A DNA stretch of 64,000 nt from Cheiracanthium punctorium (GCA_038373885.1 JAWZYV010019958.1:558001-622000), one strand, 5' to 3'. Shown: positions 10,997 to 23,240, counted from the stretch's first letter. A program made the numbers and translations. The notes: a model not told the origin generated them from the letters alone.

Positions 10997-12021
10997 TAAG
11001 GCGACCATATTTCTAAACAGTATTTTGGAGACAAATCAAGCATTGTCCTCGAATCCCAGGAAAACTTGGGGTCTCTAGAAAATATTTTTGGAGACTTATA
11101 CGAGGGCACAACATATTACCATGTAAGGATAAATTTCGTATTTTAGATTTGTGAATAATAATTGAGTTTTTGAAAAACATAGAACTTGACGGAAATATGG
11201 AAAGTCATATTTATACATAGCCTAATTCATATTCTACGATAAATAATTTTAAATATACGAAACCAGGGAAGGAAATTTATCTCTTACTCGAATGCTTTTT
11301 TAGAGGGTGTATGCCAGTATACTTATACTTTAAATCTTGACTGCCTTTGATACTTAAAAATGAACTCGAAAGCTCTTTATATCAATTGCGTATTCTTATT
11401 TCTAATAAATTAATGGAAGTATTACATTCATTTATAAATATTTATTTAAACCAGAAATATGAAAGGAGCATCACGTTGAAACATTGCAATTTATTCAAAA
11501 CTGAACTCTCGGCATAGTGTTTGTATTTTTCAGAAAACATTGCTTCTTACATTTTGTGATAATTTTTCATGAAACTTTTTACACCCTCTAAAAAAAGTTA
11601 TCGAGGGCAAGAAAAATTTCGAACGTCAATTTCACATTTAAAGTATGATTCTTCATGAAAAGTGATTAATCATTAACAAAACGGAAGTGGGAAATTTGGC
11701 TGGTAGTCCAATACTTATTGAATGTCTGTACAACACGCTACACACACAACGACAACAAACGTTTTCAGATGTCGAATTTCATTGTTTCTCTGAGTAAAAG
11801 ACGCTTTTAGTTGTTTCATTTTTCTTATTTCTTCAGTTTTTTTTTGTTTGTTTGTTTGTTTGTTTTTTCTGAAAGAAATAAACTAAACGGAAACTTTTAG
11901 GAGAAAAGTAAAAAAAAAAAAATTTAATTTGGGGACCAAGAAGTCAAAGTATTTTTGGGGACAAAAAAAATGATTTATATTTGGGGACTGACCTCGAATT
12001 TCGAGGACGTATGGTCACCTG
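10997..12021. mobile_element. Probable hAT element with GACCATA-type ends
   Basis: The left edge reads AAGGCGACCATATTTCTA and the right edge, read inward, CAGGTGACCATACGTCCTCGA, matching the CAGGTGACCATACGTCC-type end common in hAT elements. Both subterminal regions carry GGGGAC/GGAGAC and CCTCGAA motifs. No clear 8-bp duplication remains. The interior includes a TTTG tetranucleotide run near 11845-11863 and no transposase motif. It is an old, non-autonomous copy. Confidence 0.55.
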
Positions 12022-12117
12022 TGGCGTGCTTGAGGCGTATGCTGCGTCCCTCGAAATGCCGGCTTGTGCCTCTATTACTCTGGGATAGGCGACGATTTCT
12101 TTTAGTGTTGCCATTCA

Positions 12118-12195
12118 TAGGCGCCGACTTCATGGGGCTTGAAGGGGCTTCAGCCCCCCAATATTTTTATTCAGGGGGCTGAGCCCCTTCAAAAA
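12118..12195. repeat. GC-rich hairpin, TE-end-like
   Basis: Begins AGGCGCCGACTTC and contains arms GAAGGGGCTTCAGCCCCC (about 12138-12155) and its near reverse complement ending near 12191. A similar GGCGCCGACTT sequence in inverse orientation lies at about 18760-18772, so these may be termini of one family. Confidence 0.5.
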
Positions 12196-13270
12196 CTTCA
12201 CTCCAACTTTTTTGTGTCAAATCATATTTCTTCCTCCAAATCGGTTAAACTTAAGAATCCTAAAAATAGAGAATGTATCGCTAGCTTCTTCTGTCTCCCA
12301 CTCCGCTTTTTCTTTCACAGGGATTCAGGAATTACGTTGGGCGCCTGTAATGCCGTAAGGCACTGATGTCAACCTTCTTTATCAAGAGCGCAAGCACAAA
12401 CAAATGACCATCAGATAGCTAGGCAAAAAGAAACGGGTGTTTTTCCCCCCAAGAACCCTTCAGATTTTACACCGTGACACAATTGATGTTGGAATTGCTT
12501 TCTAGTAGGGAGAAGACTGCGCTTTTTTTAGGAGGGTCGTTCTCATGTAATGTAATCTTTCTTTTTTAAATCAGTACAGCAAAAGCTTTCACTTTTGTTC
12601 TATTGTGAGATACAGACTCTTCTGTAGACGTCTGACCATAAGGGAGATTTTCCCATTGTGCAAAACTGCAAACGATTGTGACATTCCCATTTCCCAGCAG
12701 TATTAAGTTTCGATGCTAAAAATAAACCGTTTAAATGTGACTTAAAAACAATTCAAGGCAGAAAATTGATACTCAAATTTAAGTTTGAAGATTTTAAATC
12801 ATGAAGAACCTTGTGAGATAGATGAAAAATTGATGTTTAATACAGTTTCGGATATAGACAGTATTCATTTCTTTATACGCTTTATCAAAACTTAACTAAT
12901 ATCGTACGCTTAACGTTTCTGATTTAGCTACAGTTCAGAGCTAAATAAAAAATGATTTCATAAAAATCTTCGAGCAGCACAACTTCTGGATTATATTTTA
13001 TAATTGCTTGCTCTTATCTTCTCTCTTTACATATAAAACTCTATCCCCCATCAAGGGCGTAATCAGAGGTGGGGGGGGGAGGGCTACGCGGGCTGAGCAC
13101 TACTTAGCTGTCTCCCAGCCCCCCTACGATTTTCAAAAATTTTTGTTAGTTTACACATAAATACGAAAATTTAGAAACGAACATTTGAAAACCATGAAAT
13201 CTTTAAGAAGACTCGTTGTTTTAGGCGAATTTCGGTTCATTATTTTGCTACTCTTGGCTGCATATGGTGC
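12196..13270. other. Non-coding, nothing recognised
   Basis: No exon structure or repeat identified, apart from a G-rich patch at 13068-13085. Confidence 0.45.
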
Positions 13271-13310
13271 CAGTGGCGGTTCCAGAGGGGGGTCACAGTG
13301 GTCATGGGCC
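13271..13310 (+). mobile_element. hAT-like terminus fragment
   Basis: CAGTGGCGGTTCCAGAGGGG followed by GGTCACAG resembles the CAGTGGCG-type hAT end. The opposite end was not found. Confidence 0.35.
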
Positions 13311-13934
13311 TAGATTAACCATCTCGCCAAGAAAGAAGGAAGAAAAAAAACGAGGGCCCAAGCCGAGCTTGGACAAGGCCCAAAATTCAGAGAGGCCTTG
13401 ATCATGTGCATACATATCATATTGTGTTGCTGAAAGATAATTCCTCTTTAGAAAACCATTAGTCTCTGACTAATTTACTTTATTTTATAACAACACTAAA
13501 GTATGCACACAATATTCTGACTATGTGCTCAGTCGTTGTTCCTTGGCAGAAAAATATGCAGCCGTTTTGTAAATATGTGCATTCATCCATACATGGAGGG
13601 CAAAGGAAGGGGGAGTCACACCGAGCATGATTAACGTAAGGGTGAATGGGGTAGTTGCCTCGAACCCACAATGAAAGAAAACGATCAAAATCAAAAAATG
13701 GTTTTAGAAAAATGTGTGAATTGGGCGTGTGATACATATACTCGTATTCGACCCCCACCTCCACCCCACACTTGCAAATAGCCTCCCTCTTCTGTAAAAG
13801 CACTCTATGAAGCACCTATGTTTGTAAATTATTATTTATGGAATATCAAACTAGCGTAACTGTTGACAAAACCATAAAAATTATAGAGGAGGAAGGAGGG
13901 GGCTTCATGGGGAAAGAGGGACTATACCTAAACA
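13311..13934. other. Non-coding between two hAT-like ends
   Basis: A minus-strand ORF of 111 codons (13480-13815) overlaps this interval, but it has no recognisable motif and is not supported as a gene. Confidence 0.4.
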
Positions 13935-14000
13935 GGGCCGGATTACCCATTAGGCTGAGTAGGCTTTCACCTGTGGGCTCCTACCATTTTAGAGGCCTGT
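13935..14000 (+). mobile_element. hAT-like terminus fragment (CAGGGCCGG type)
   Basis: CAGGGCCGGATTACCC followed by a GGCTGAGTAGGC motif is a widespread hAT-type end. No partner end or target duplication was located. Confidence 0.4.
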
Positions 14001-14160
14001 GTTAAAATTTAGAAGGAAAAAAAATATAATCAAACATTATTAAAGCTACTAGCTGCGTATCCGTTCTCCGCACGGAAGGGAGCAAAACTTTTTCTTGCAT
14101 GTATAATTCGAATTGATTCCAGTAATGTAGAATCTAAAAATAAACAACATGATTTGACTC

Positions 14161-14356
14161 TTGGCGTAAAGTTACTCATTAGTTATTCGTAAAGTTAGTA
14201 TAAATACTGATCTGAGAACATTGTTAATATTATGAAACAAAAAATTATGTCGGTGTCCTTGGCGTAAAGTTACTCATTAGTTATTCGTAAAGTTAGTATA
14301 AATACTGATCTGAGAACATTGTTAATATTATGAAACAAAAAACTATGTCGGTGTCA
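14161..14356. repeat. Two-copy tandem repeat, 98-bp unit
   Basis: Unit starts TTGGCGTAAAGTTACTCATT at 14161 and again at 14259. The copies are almost identical, so the duplication is recent. Confidence 0.9.
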
Positions 14357-15409
14357 TTGGCGATCATAAAAAGAAAAGCGTGACGGTTCCTAAAAATTTC
14401 TAACTTTCAAAATGTCTCATTTCTACATCATACTCTTTTTTAGATTTAAGTTATACCATTAATACCTTAGATACTACATGATGTGAAGAACCGTTTTTTT
14501 TTAATAATTAAATAGTTGTGTGTACCCGCTCTTCGCAAGGCAAGAAGAGAACATTTTCCTAAAATGTTATCATAACTACTTGTGACAAACAGAATCTCCA
14601 AGAAAAAAAAAGTTCAGGTACAGAATTTTCTGTTGAAATTACCGCGGGATATATTAACGCGACGTAGAATTATTTAATGTTTAGTTAGCTGTGATGTAAG
14701 ATGGCTGTTGAAAAACGAAAAGAAACGAATAGTTTCACGAAATATTTATTAACGCGGTATATTGTGCTTTAATCAATATTGCCCTAGCATATCTAATAAC
14801 TATTACTAAGAGTATCCTTTACTGATACCAATATATTTTCGTTTTTCCATCTTTAATGTTTAATTTAAAGAAACGGTTTAGATATTTGCCACTAATGTAG
14901 TTTTTTATTCTTTGGTGATTCTTTGCAATTTACGCATTAGTATAAACGATAATCATTTCACTTTCTGGCTGCCATTAAAACAGCTCTCCATACATTCTTA
15001 TGCATAACTTTTGTCAGATTGGCGTATTTAGCACGTAAAATATTTCCTGCGATTCGAAAACGTGTCCCGTTTAAAAATTATATCGAAAATAATGCTGGAT
15101 AATTCATCGTTGAAAAAACAGCATTCAATTCTTTTTCTGGCAACGTATTATAAAATAGGGAATAATTTCGTGCGTGGCGTATGTTTTGTTTGTGAGCCCG
15201 TAATTTTGATTGAGTTTCGAAAGGGGTTCTAATCTCGTGAAATCTAAGTCATTTTGATCTAACATGTGGAAACTCAGTTATTTTAAAGTCATTTTATTTA
15301 TGTTTTTCAAATGGCAATTTTATTCATTGTTACTGTTTCCCAGACAACCATAGCGGAAGATATCATACCGAAATCTTGAAACAGCTTTTATTAAATTCAA
15401 AATCCTTCT
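14357..15409. other. Non-coding, nothing recognised
   Basis: AT-rich sequence without clear ORFs, splice-bounded blocks or repeats. Confidence 0.45.
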
Positions 15410-15640
15410 TTACATAAAAATTCGTAAAAATTCTCCTAATTTATTTTTTTCCTCCGTTTTTCTTTTAAAAGTGGGCGAAATATATGCTCCGTCTTTCGCC
15501 GAAATATAAAAAATTTATGACAGATAGAATGAAAGATGCAACAGTTTTAAAATTACTTTTACGCAAACGTCGTCAAAAGAGAAATTCTTTTTAAAAATTC
15601 CCCAAAATAGGCAAAATATGTTACATAGTCAAAACAGACT
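15410..15640 (+). repeat. Dispersed repeat related to 7000-7240
   Basis: Shares long similarity with the Helitron-associated block at 7000-7240 (for example TTCGTAAAAA, CCTAATTTA and ATGATGGATAGAAT/ATGACAGATAGAAT). No CTAG-type end was found after it, so it is a truncated copy. Confidence 0.6.
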
Positions 15641-16289
15641 GTTTTCGAAAGAAAATTTTCTCCTCTATCCGATGATGCAAATATCGTTTTATTGCGAGTG
15701 CAATGAGCGGCGTTATTACGTATTATGCAAGAAAAATCGCTAAAAATCGGACAAAACATAAAATAAAACATTTTCTAATTCGAATTTCGAAAAAATCGCT
15801 CCGAGGCGTGTTAGGATCTATCCTAGTGAAGCCGTATGCAAAATTCGGTAGGTCTGCGACCAACCGTCTCGTCGCAATGCGATCGAGCGACGGGCGCAAA
15901 AAGATTGGTGGTCACAAACCTAGCTACATACAATGTTTACTCTCGGATTTTATTATATATAAGATTTTAGTGTTAATATTTATACAGTATATGTATATGT
16001 AACTCTGAGAAAATAATTCTGATTCATTATTGACTTCGTACACAAGAAACATTTTTTGGCATTGTACACTTCTTAATTGAAATTTGAATGAATATGTGCT
16101 AGAAAGTTTGAAGCTGACTAATTAGCTTGAATTTTTATGTGCACATTTCAGTGATACCTTGCATTAGATGGATGTATATTTTGCAAATTCAATAAGGAGA
16201 ACTTTTAGCACTATGTTTACACGAACGGGCTATGGTAATCATAAGAAGGCTTATAAACAAAATACCCTTCGTACCCCAGTCATCACAAT
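15641..16289. other. Non-coding with a CpG-rich patch
   Basis: A CpG-rich patch at about 15800-15910 contains CGTCGC and GCGACG words in inverse orientation. No gene or element could be assigned. Confidence 0.4.
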
Positions 16290-17000
16290 CATATTTTATA
16301 CAACTTTTTTCCGTTCTGAATAAAAATTAATTTTCGTATATTGTTGCACAAATATCATCAGAATAAATTTCAAATAACATAATGCATTATGGTTTTAGTT
16401 TATAAAATGAATACTATGTATCCATTTAGCCAAAGCGTCTCTGACTTACCAATTGCTAGTGTGCTAGTTTAATTTGTTTTGATAATTGTTAAGGTAATCT
16501 GGAACAATTTTCCAAATAGAAGGGTGATTTAGAGTGCAGTGGAGTTTTTATATATGTTTTAAAAATAATATGGCGTAGACTATGATTTCGAATTAGATTT
16601 CATTCATTTTGTTTCCATTTTTCATATTATTGAGTATTCTTAAAAATTGTCTGTAAATATCTACAATAATTCAGAGTGATAATTTTGGCATTGTATATCT
16701 GTTTCTGTGTTATTCCACTTTTAAATGTAAAGCACGATTATATTTTATACAACTTTTCTCCGTACTGAATAAAAATAAATTTTCATATATTGTTGCACAA
16801 ATATCATCAAAATATGTTTCAAATAGCATAATTCATTATGGTTTTAGTTTATAAAATGATTACTATGTGTCCATTTTGCCAGGAGCGTCTCTGATTTGCC
16901 AATTGCTTGTGTGCTGGTTTAATTTGTTTTCATAATTGTTAGGTAATCTGGAACGGTTTTCCAAAAAGAAGTGTGATTTAAAGTGCAATGCAGATTTTAT
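16290..17000. repeat. Diverged direct duplication, ~260-bp units about 449 bp apart
   Basis: 16290-16560 and 16739-17000 share ATTTTATACAACTTTT, the ATTGTTGCACAAATATCATC stretch, the GCGTCTCTGA block and GGTAATCTGGAAC. Weaker similarity continues into 17180-17260, so this may be a decayed tandem array with a ~450-bp period. Confidence 0.8.
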
Positions 17001-18138
17001 ATGTCGAGTTTTCTAAGCCAAGTTCCACACGAAGCCCCCCCCCCCCCGGCCTAGATCCCTCGCGCAGATAGTTGGCCATAACACCACATTTCAACATTTC
17101 TTTTCATTTTTAACGTTATTGAAAGATTATATGAGTAGTCTTAGTTTAATGTAAAATGAAAGTTTTCAGTATTAAAATGTTTATGAAGACCTAAAATAGT
17201 GTAGGCTCTGAATTTTGATATATTCTCGCACTTGGATTTCTTTGTTAAATCATTTTTAAATGTTAACAAGGATGATATTATTGAAAAATTAATTTTTTTT
17301 CTGCTGTGAAAATACTATGAGAATGAATTTAAAAGTATATTTTATTTATTTATTTGTTTTTACAATTCAAATCACGGAAATCCGTTTAAAATGTATGTGT
17401 CGAAGAGAGGACTTGTAACTTTGTATGATGGTTTGTATATTTGTTTGATTTGTTTTAATACATGGAAAGGAGGTATTTATTACTTCTTTGTTTATGTTTT
17501 TTTAAATAATTTTAAATGTAATCTGTAAAAAGTTGTCAAAAAATGTAATTTAAATCTGATCAGTTTTTCTGTCTTAAAGTAGTGCGACATTTAATTAAAG
17601 TCGATTCAATTTATGGGTATTTCATCATGTAGTAAAATAAAAAATACTATTTTATATTAGTAAAAATTATCTCTGATGAATGTTTGCAAGTAAATAAAAC
17701 AATCCAGATTTTAGTATTTCGTCTCGTTTGTACTTCTAGGGTATTTTGAAATATTAGCTGGAGTAATGTTTTGCAGAACAGTTTCCACATTTGACTGCAT
17801 GCATTTTCTTTCCTATGAAATTATCATTAAATACATTTCGAAAAAGATTTTACTTGTTTTGCTGTTATTAACTTAATTAAAATTCAGTTGTTCTTTCAGA
17901 AGGGAGATTTGCTTTCTCCATATGTGTACTGAAGACTGATTCGAGATCTTGAGTTCAAATACTTAATTTAAAAAATGAGTTCAAAAAATTTTTGAAAAAT
18001 TTATTAAATGGAATTCCTTTTATTTTCATGAAAGTGTTATGTTAAAAAAGCACATTTTGAAATCTCAATTCTAAAGTTTCTGAACCCCTTAATTATACTG
18101 ACGGAGAGAAGGATTTTGTGTCCCCCCGTCCACCTCCG
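17001..18138. other. Non-coding; C-rich tract
   Basis: A poly-C stretch at about 17034-17047 sits in a short GC-rich island. The remainder is AT-rich and unassigned. Confidence 0.45.
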
Positions 18139-18786
18139 TAAAGGTGCTATCACACGAGAGCTCTACGCACTGCAAAATGCACGTACAACACTTTTGTACT
18201 GCAGTTTTGCCCTTCAGTCAGGCGAAAACCGTTGTGTGATAGTATTTCCCTTGACACCGGACTGTTTCGAACAATGTTGAAAAATGTTTGGTATGAATGG
18301 CGAAATCAGCCAATCAGAGCTCTAGACACTATCCACACCTTCATTCAAGATGGCGACCTCCATGCCTGCAATGTGGACGGCGGAAATAGAAGCCGATTTT
18401 ATTTCCGAAGTGCAAATCAAAAACCATTATAAACTGTTTTACTGTATTTACTTTAAAATGAACCTTCGAATTCCACCGTCAATGTCAATGTTCGAATGCA
18501 CGGGGCGCGACAGGACGAGTGATTTTTGTGACAAAAACAGCGATGACGTAATAACTGTTTTGTCACAAAACGAGCGATAACGTCGCCAAATCGGCAACCC
18601 CGTGCCAATCCACCAGATCGTTTTCTTGCCTTGCAATACAACCCTATACCTTGCTTTTGACAAGAAAAATGAAAGCCGAAAGAGTTGTACGAGCATTTTG
18701 AAGGGCGAAAATGCGTCGTCTGATAACGGCTTAAGGATACGAGCCCCCCCCCAATAATTTTTACAAGTCGGCGCCCGTGTTGCCAT
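18139..18786. mobile_element. Possible DNA transposon or promoter-like GC-rich block
   Basis: An inverted pair, GGTGCTATCACAC near 18142 and GTGTGATAGTAT near 18232, resembles ends of some PIF/Harbinger-like elements. Next comes a classic CCAAT context (CAGCCAATCAGAGC at about 18307) and CAAGATGGCGACC near 18347, whose ATG opens a frame starting MATSMPAMWTAEIEADF. A TGACGTAA site lies at about 18543. The right edge carries GGGCGCCGACTT in inverse orientation, as at 12118. I cannot decide between a transposon with a decayed first exon and a host promoter. Confidence 0.35.
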
Positions 18787-18879
18787 TTAAAAATTATATT
18801 AATTACTGGAGCTAAATCACCCTAAAATCAGAACATGTGTCTCAATTTACAGTGATATGGAACCCAATCGCAATTTTTT
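18787..18879. other. Short non-coding gap
   Basis: Nothing recognised. Confidence 0.4.
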
Positions 18880-18946
18880 CGCCGTGTTCTAGGGATCCGT
18901 GTTATATGGACCCGTGTTATAGGGGAGTCTACTGCATTTGTTAACA
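18880..18946 (-). mobile_element. pogo/Tigger-like terminal sequence, opposed to 9627
   Basis: On the minus strand it reads CAGTAGACTCCCCTATAACA, then CGGG and a second 'ATAACACGG'. It is the inverted counterpart of 9627-9720, preceded by TG where TA would be expected. It may be the other end of one very old, heavily invaded element, or an independent copy. Confidence 0.45.
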
Positions 18947-18949
18947 GGG

Positions 18950-19524
18950 GTCTGTTTAGGAGAAATTTGGGTCCGTTATAGGACCTTCAGTTCTGTCATC
19001 GGGATCGTGTAGGCAGAATATTTTATCCTAAAAACCGACCTTTTACAGGATATTTTTTCTTAAATACGGACCCTTCACAATATTTTTCAATTTAAAAACG
19101 AACCTTTCACAAAATTCTTACATTGGTAAACGGCCCCTTCACAAATCTAATTGTTCAATTTGGTGGCAGATTTTAATTTAGTTGTCAGAAGTTTCATAAA
19201 ATTAATAATTATAAAATGTATAAAATAATGATATTGCACATGTTATTGTTTTATTAAAAAAGTGTAAAATAAAATAATACTAACTGATACTTAATTTTTA
19301 ACGCTGAGCTAAAGAAAAAGAACTTTGAAACGGAAAAAAAAGGCGTGCAAATGCCGCACGTTATGGTGGAATCACCCTTCATATTAAACTGTATGATTAT
19401 TGAAAAAATCTCGATTATCCTGAAATTTCGAATATCCGATGTAGGTCCTATTCAAATTACGATAATTGATGTTCTACTTTATATGTTTTATTTATATTAA
19501 TCAGGATACGTGAATAAATTTGAT
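18950..19524. other. Non-coding, nothing recognised
   Basis: Contains loosely repeated 'AAAAACGGACC / TTCACAA' words at about 19030-19150, suggesting a degenerate short tandem repeat of about 35 bases. Confidence 0.4.
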
Positions 19525-20377
19525 GTGTTTATTAGTGATGCAACGGATATCAATTTGGCCGGACACCGGAAATCCGGTCAAACTTTCAGCCGGATATCCG
19601 GTAATCCGGCAGCACTATGTATTCCTTTTTAATTCAGTTTTATTTTCTCTCGTTTTCTTAGACCACTCAGCTATTACTTTATTATATATATTTTCGTATT
19701 AAGTTCAAATCATTTAATTCAGACATCTTTTTGGCATTGTTTCCATGAAATGAGTACCATTTCTATTGCAATTAAAGTTGATAGAAATAACAAGGTCATT
19801 GAATCAGCTCTCCTTCAAGAGTTAGATAAATATCTTACAAAATCAGTTACCCATTGAAAAAAAAAAAAAAAACCTCCATTCAACTGTTGGAAAATCAAAG
19901 TTCAAGCAACTACAAATTTCCCTACTTTATCAAAATTAGGTGGTGGAGGAAATTTTTTTCACCAGCTACCAGTATTACAGCAAGCAGACTTTTCTTAGCG
20001 GGGTGAATTTGTGGGGGAAAAGGTAACCGAATTCTAAGATTGCAAACAGTTAGCGGTTTTGCACCATAAATTTACCGATCTTGAAAAACGATAGAAATGC
20101 TTAATTTTTCTTCAGTTTTCTATACATGGTAAAAAATAATATTCTAAAAAGTATGTAACACGAAATATTTTCACAAAACTTTGTTTTTTCTCATTTTTTA
20201 TTATTGCAGATTTTAGAATTTATTCATTTATTATGTTTATTAATGTTACTTTTCAGTATATAATTTTAAGCCGGATGTACTGCCGGATATTTTTAATATC
20301 TGGCTACTGCCAAATATCCGGCATATTGACCGGATGCAGTATGTTTGCCGGATATCCGTTGCATCTCTAGTGTTTAT
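19525..20377. mobile_element. hAT non-autonomous element with perfect 8-bp TSD
   Basis: The element spans 19533-20369 (837 bp). The left end reads TAGTGATGCAACGGATATC and the right end, inward, TAGAGATGCAACGGATATC. The 8 bases on each side are identical (GTGTTTAT at 19525-19532 and 20370-20377), the duplication length of hAT elements. Subterminal regions are rich in CCGGATATCCGG words in both orientations. No transposase motif is left inside, so it depends on an autonomous relative. Confidence 0.92.
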
Positions 20378-20611
20378 ATATAAAAATTTGCATGTGCGTG
20401 TTCATCCTACTCTACAGTTACGCTGATCCCTGCCTCACTCTGTAACCATTCCGAGCAACTCATCCTAGATACAAAACTTATCTCCACGACTCCAAAAAGA
20501 TTAAAAAGTTAAAAGTACAAAAAAGCAATAACATCTACATCGTTTGTACGATCCCCTTGAAAAATTTTCATAATCATCCATAAAAGTAGAGAAAACAATC
20601 TGCGCTACTTT
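20378..20611. other. Non-coding; Helitron-5'-like words
   Basis: TATATATAAAAATTTGCATG followed by TGCGTG resembles 5' ends of some Helitron-type elements, but no terminus could be fixed. Confidence 0.3.
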
Positions 20612-20915
20612 AAAAATCTGAAAATCCACCCATTCTCTCATTTTAAAGCGATTTTTTGCTATTTTCAGCCCTATTTTATTTCCGAGAGTAAAAAGAATTA
20701 AATCATTTGCGTGGCAAAATTAGCTATTTCAAGTAAGAATGACGTCATGTTTGAAGTCACAGTCATCAAGCTTTGAAGGGAAGTCAGTTCGTTTAAAAGA
20801 ATTTTAAGATAACAGTGTTTTGTTGTTCTTTTTTTTTTTCCATTAAAATAATCGTCTGCTTGAAGCATTGATATAAGAAGAGCTACTCAAAACGAAATCG
20901 TTCGAATGCGATAAT
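20612..20915. repeat. Dispersed repeat family A, copy 1
   Basis: Related to 33338-33650 and 50303-50565. Shared landmarks are TCTGAAAATCCACCC, TTTCCGAGAGT, CATTTG..GACAAAAT, TGAAGTCA, ATCAGGCTTTGAAGGG and GAAATCGTTCGAATGC. This copy contains a palindromic CRE-like TGACGTCA at 20740-20747. Confidence 0.8.
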
Positions 20916-21214
20916 TTTCGAATGCATCATTTAGACACTTAAAATAATCTGCGTCCATAGGACCTAATGTATGAGAGTGATTTTTTGCTACCACGTGAAC
21001 AAACAATCAGCTCTACACACACCTAACTCTATGCAAGTCATGTGACCAGACCATGACTTATAATATACATGCCTAGTTTGCACTGAATCAAATGCACTGT
21101 TTAGGTGTTAGCACACTTTTAAAAATTTCTGTCCATAAGCCATAATGTTAAGGAATTCTTTTTTGTAACCCTGTAGAAAAACTTAAGTTGTATACACACC
21201 AAAATCAATACCAG

Positions 21215-21537
21215 TTGTCCGTGATCGCGATAATGCCTCCAGATGCGTATTTCACGACTTTCAGAATATGCCTTAAGAATTCCTGAATGTGTATTTTTAC
21301 GCATGTTTTTTTTTAATATAAAATTAGGTATATTTTAATAAATAATTATGATTTTCTGATTTTAAATTTAAAGAAATCTAATCACTGTACTAGTTTTTGT
21401 TGTACTGACATTTATGTACCTAGATGTATAATCAGTTATTATTTATGTATCAAATGCAATTTAATTATGTAATTGAAAATTAAGCATAATTGTTATGTTT
21501 GTTATTTTAATTACTCCTTTGGAAAAAAAAATTCCAT
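21215..21537. repeat. Dispersed repeat B, copy interrupted by a hAT insertion
   Basis: Similar to 56430-56830, sharing GTGATCGCGATAA, CTAGATGCGTATTTCACG, AGAATATGCCTTAAGAA and TTTTAATTACTCC. After the hAT element at 21546-22241 the similarity resumes with TCTTCTGAAAAAATC and GATCACTGA. Confidence 0.85.
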
Positions 21538-22249
21538 ATTTTTACCAGGGTTGGGGGGGGGGGGCGGTTTATTCGAAACAACCAAAAAAAAAACTGGGTT
21601 TTTTGTTTAAACCGGGATTTATTTATTTTTTTAAACCAGTTTTTTTTAAATCCTTTTATAATTACCTGTTACATACACATAAATAAAATTATTTGTAAAA
21701 TGTTCAAATAACAATTAATATTCCTTCTGAAAGTAATTAAAACAAAGTAAATAAACAATTGTTGCTATACTTATGTGGACATTGAAATCATTCAATTTTA
21801 ATATTTATTTAGAGATACTGTTTTTTATATTTAGTATATAATATAATACAATATTAATTGTTTACTACATTTTACATGGAATCTTGCACTTAGATTCATC
21901 AGTAATATTGGTGATAGTTGCTCAAAATGATATTTTTACGGTTTAGAAATAAGTTGTTAAAACACAAAACCTCTTTTTTAGAAAAAAATTTAAAATGCAG
22001 TCTATAATTAAAGTTTAATTAATAATTTTTAATAATGATAAAACAATAAGGTATCTATTAGATTGATATAAAAACTTATTGTTGATACTTATAATGACAA
22101 TTTTAAAAGATATCAAAACGTATTCTATCTGTAGTACTCGGAATTTTAAATTACTCTTATAAAAAAAACCAATTGGGTTTTTTTTCTTTTTTTTTTTTTG
22201 AGAAAAAAAAAACCCATTTGGTTTAAACCAAGCCAACCCTGATTTTTAC
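21538..22249. mobile_element. hAT non-autonomous element with perfect 8-bp TSD
   Basis: The element spans 21546-22241 (696 bp) with ends CAGGGTTGG and CCAACCCTG, flanked by identical ATTTTTAC (21538-21545 and 22242-22249). It interrupts dispersed repeat B; the paralogous copy at 56.8 kb has a single uninterrupted TATTTTTACTCTTCTG, an empty site. Inner ends carry GGTTTAAACC and CCCAxTTGG motifs next to a 13-base G tract. No transposase is left. Confidence 0.95.
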
Positions 22250-23240
22250 TCTTCTGAAAAAATCCTAGATCGATCACTGACGGTCGTGCAAGGGTGGTCC
22301 ATAATATATTTACCAAATTTGTGCTCCGAATACACACACACACACCAACCTGGGCCTGTAATAAGATTTTGAAGCTTGTGGCAAAAAAACACTTGAGTTT
22401 TTATAAGGTGGCAGCAAAAATTATCTAGCTCACAGCAAATTCTTAAATTTCAGTAATAGCAGACAATTATAGTTGCACTTTTCTTGCTTAGCTTTAAAAA
22501 GATTGAAGTAATAATACAATTAGAAGAACAAACAATCTTTGGTTTGATTTATTTGGTAAATATTCTGCAGTTCGCAGCTAAACTTGGTGGGAGAACTGTT
22601 GATCCTTCGTGGTTATTTGGGCTAATCTCACTGCATTTGCCATGGTTGCTGCAACTTCTTTTGAGCCCTGACATCAGCATAAATGAATTCAGACGACATC
22701 AAATGTGTACATACAAAGTCTCAAAGTTGAGTTTCTTCATTATTACAATTACTTTCCTCGCGTGATACATGTGTTTAAAAAGTAAAAATATATTAAAATA
22801 ATTATATACATACATAATACAATTCTCAATTGTAGCTTTTAATAGTAAAGAAAATTTTATATAGAAATTTATTGTTTTGTGTACCATAAAATAAAGGTAG
22901 GTAGGTTTTTGACAGTTTTTACCTCTGTCATTCCAAAAAACCAACCGTGATCTGAATGCTATATCAAATTAAATAGTAATATGAATTTTTTTTTTTTAAT
23001 GCTGCGTGCGTCCTTACGAAATGAAAAAAAAAAGTAGATATATAAACATTTTCTTAGTACTTTTCTTTTTCTTTGGGGGGGGGGGGGGGTCTAGTCCAAA
23101 AACACATTTTATTCCGGAATCAGAATAATTGTAGTTATTGAAAAGGAGTGCGCTCCCAAATTTAATTGGCACAGTTCTAACATGGTAGGACAAAATAAAA
23201 TATGAATCGGTAGGAAGAAAAAAACAGTTTATTTGTATAA
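22250..23240. other. Non-coding; G tract
   Basis: Start of this interval continues repeat B. A CA run near 22333-22345 and a long G tract at about 23076-23090 are the only marked features. The 93-codon plus-strand ORF at 22484 lacks any motif. Confidence 0.45.

Noticed and set aside
13480..13815. 111-codon minus-strand ORF with several cysteines
   Set aside because: Cysteine spacing fits no zinc-finger pattern and there is no other coding evidence.
18448..18786. 112-codon minus-strand ORF
   Set aside because: It overlaps transposon-like sequence and C-tracts; no recognisable domain. Kept only as part of the GC-rich block.
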